Positions 5,625-6,809 of a stretch of 6,809 nucleotides of DNA are shown here, in pieces. The first letter of the stretch is position 1, and the number at the start of each line of letters is the position of its first letter. This DNA comes from Spirochaetaceae bacterium. Its GTDB lineage: Bacteria; Spirochaetota; Spirochaetia; DSM-2461. The notes below the pieces were generated by a model, which had not been told where the DNA came from, ran no database searches, and saw nothing but the letters and a program-made list of their open reading frames with translations. The position numbers and the translations under genes are program-made. Location of the stretch: the NCBI GenBank assembly GCA_016342385.1, contig JAEINM010000227.1:1-6809 (forward strand), read 5' to 3'.

Positions 5625-6809
5625 CTACGAGACAAACCACCGTTTAAACCACGATCGGATTCCTGTATTTTTGCGGACCATCATGACAGTACATGAACAT
5701 TTATCAGCAATTTTCCGGGGTTTTGAACCAAATAAAATCCTTTGAAACACTGATAATTCCGACGCACCGATTACCACAAGATCGTATTCTTTTGATTCTG
5801 ATTGGATTCTAGCGACAGGATCACTGCTCTGCATTATTTTAACCTTATACTTCATACCTTCGTATTCGACAGAAAGAGCCTCTTTTAATTGCTCCGGAAT
5901 AGAACCGGTCTTATCCAGGGGAGTCACATGCATTATTGTTACTTCTGCGCTGCAGGCAAGAGCCAGTTGTTTTACAAGATCCCAGGCCAGTTTTCCATGA
6001 GGTCCTTTGCCTTTTGTCGGACAGAGGATTTTCCTTATCTGTAATCCAGGTTCTTCATTACCTGCTTTAATAACGACCAGGTCGCAAGATGCTTTTTCAA
6101 TAACCGGATCAAGGGTACTACCCATGCGATAATTTTTACGGGACGTAAATCCACGCCAGCCCAGAATTAATAAATTGGCATTTCTTGATCGAACAGATTG
6201 TATGATTCCTTCTGCTGTATTATGGGCGTATCGAAGATATGTCTGTACAGGAATCTGAGAAGATAAAGATCCGATAGTGGTCAATAACTTTTCAGCTTGA
6301 CCGGTGAATCGTCCTGCCATATCAATGGGAGTCTGATAGGGGACCTGAACAATGGTTGTCAGGGATAAACCTGCCTTCTGAGTTTCTGCAAAAACCCTGG
6401 CATATTTTAATAGAATTGGTGCTGTTTCTGAATTGGCCAGAGCAACTAAAACCTGCTTCCCATCCCTGTCTTCATCAGATTCCCCGTTAGATAACTTCTC
6501 TACTTTCAATGGAGAGGATATCTGTCGTTTCGGATGAATAACAAAGAAAAGAAGTCCTATTAATAACCATATTCCTGCTATAATATAGGCCCAGAGAGCC
6601 ATATCCAGAAGGAAGATTCCAATTAAAGTTCTGCTGAGAATTGAAATGATAGGAACAATCGGGAAAAAGGGGATTAAAAAACCATATTCTAATTCATGCC
6701 CCCGTTCTGTTCGGATTTTCATACCGTAAAAAGTGACTATATTGAAAAGGAAAATAAAAAAAATGCTCGCTCCAGCCATTACGGTTTCAACATCAAATAA
6801 GGCAGCCAC
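5625..6809 (-). CDS. APC-family amino-acid permease with C-terminal tandem UspA domains (partial, 5' end outside window)
   Basis: This is the C-terminal part of an inner-membrane transporter; 394 codons are open up to the right edge. The edge codon is GTG, but the frame enters mid-protein, so it is not the true start. Residues 1-30 (FDVETVMAGASIFFIFLFN and on), about 43-67 and about 72-91 are three hydrophobic helices that fit the last helices of an APC-superfamily permease. A charged linker (about 92-117) leads to two cytoplasmic universal-stress-protein domains, about 118-250 and 257-380. The first begins KQVLVALANSE and has a complete nucleotide-binding motif GX2GX9GS (Gly217, Gly220, Gly230-Ser231). 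The second begins RKILCPTKG and has a degenerate version, with Glu351 where the second glycine should be. Such permease-Usp fusions are known in archaea and some bacteria; the Usp part may tune transport to nucleotide level. The substrate cannot be told from this fragment. A cation antiporter with Usp domains is a weaker alternative. Confidence 0.85.
   Translation of the reverse strand: MAALFDVETVMAGASIFFIFLFNIVTFYGMKIRTERGHELEYGFLIPFFPIVPIISILSRTLIGIFLLDMALWAYIIAGIWLLIGLLFFVIHPKRQISSPLKVEKLSNGESDEDRDGKQVLVALANSETAPILLKYARVFAETQKAGLSLTTIVQVPYQTPIDMAGRFTGQAEKLLTTIGSLSSQIPVQTYLRYAHNTAEGIIQSVRSRNANLLILGWRGFTSRKNYRMGSTLDPVIEKASCDLVVIKAGNEEPGLQIRKILCPTKGKGPHGKLAWDLVKQLALACSAEVTIMHVTPLDKTGSIPEQLKEALSVEYEGMKYKVKIMQSSDPVARIQSESKEYDLVVIGASELSVFQRILFGSKPRKIADKCSCTVMMVRKNTGIRSWFKRWFVS

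Noticed and set aside
5615..5632. TCTC/GAGA stem at the convergent junction, considered as a terminator
   Set aside because: It is a 4-bp stem with a 10-base loop, no U-run on either strand, and it overlaps the end of the transporter gene.
6807..6809. GTG at the right edge as a start codon of a Usp protein
   Set aside because: The following residues are transmembrane helices of a permease mid-region, so the gene must continue beyond the window; the GTG is an internal valine codon.

Overview
The window is ordinary bacterial chromosome: dense, with moderate-to-low GC, many AGA arginine codons, short intergenic gaps and good Shine-Dalgarno sites. It shows no insertion sequence, phage gene, CRISPR array, rRNA or tRNA. 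Gene content (Fe-S-dependent NAD synthesis, sulfide assimilation, a CheY/CheD pair, an amino-acid permease fused to universal-stress domains) fits an anaerobic or facultative motile bacterium. A free-living spirochete or a Firmicute-like lineage are my best guesses, but the window holds no phylogenetic marker, so this is tentative.

Region 1 (1-2315, minus strand) reads as one transcription unit: an Rrf2/IscR-like regulator, then cysteine synthase cysK, then an O-acetylhomoserine sulfhydrylase (metY) that runs off the left edge. Region 2 (2316-2405) is a 90-bp divergent intergenic region with a perfect 9-bp inverted repeat spanning 25 bp. It closely resembles an IscR type-1 operator and lies where it could control both directions. 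Region 3 (2406-4499, plus strand) is a cysteine desulfurase (NifS/IscS class) followed 21 bp later by quinolinate synthase nadA, a [4Fe-4S] enzyme. Region 4 (4500-4627) is an AT-rich spacer with promoter-like elements. Region 5 (4628-5599, plus strand) is a single-domain CheY-like receiver and the chemoreceptor deamidase CheD. Region 6 (5625 to the right edge, minus strand, convergent) is the C-terminal part of an APC-family transporter carrying two UspA domains.

The coherent story is sulfur and iron-sulfur balance. A regulator with IscR-like cysteines and its probable operator sit between genes that make cysteine or homocysteine from sulfide (cysK, metY) and genes that take sulfur from cysteine (the desulfurase) and use an Fe-S cluster (NadA). 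The individual gene families are all well known. The arrangement and the inferred shared operator are the most interesting parts. I did not find a clearly undescribed system.
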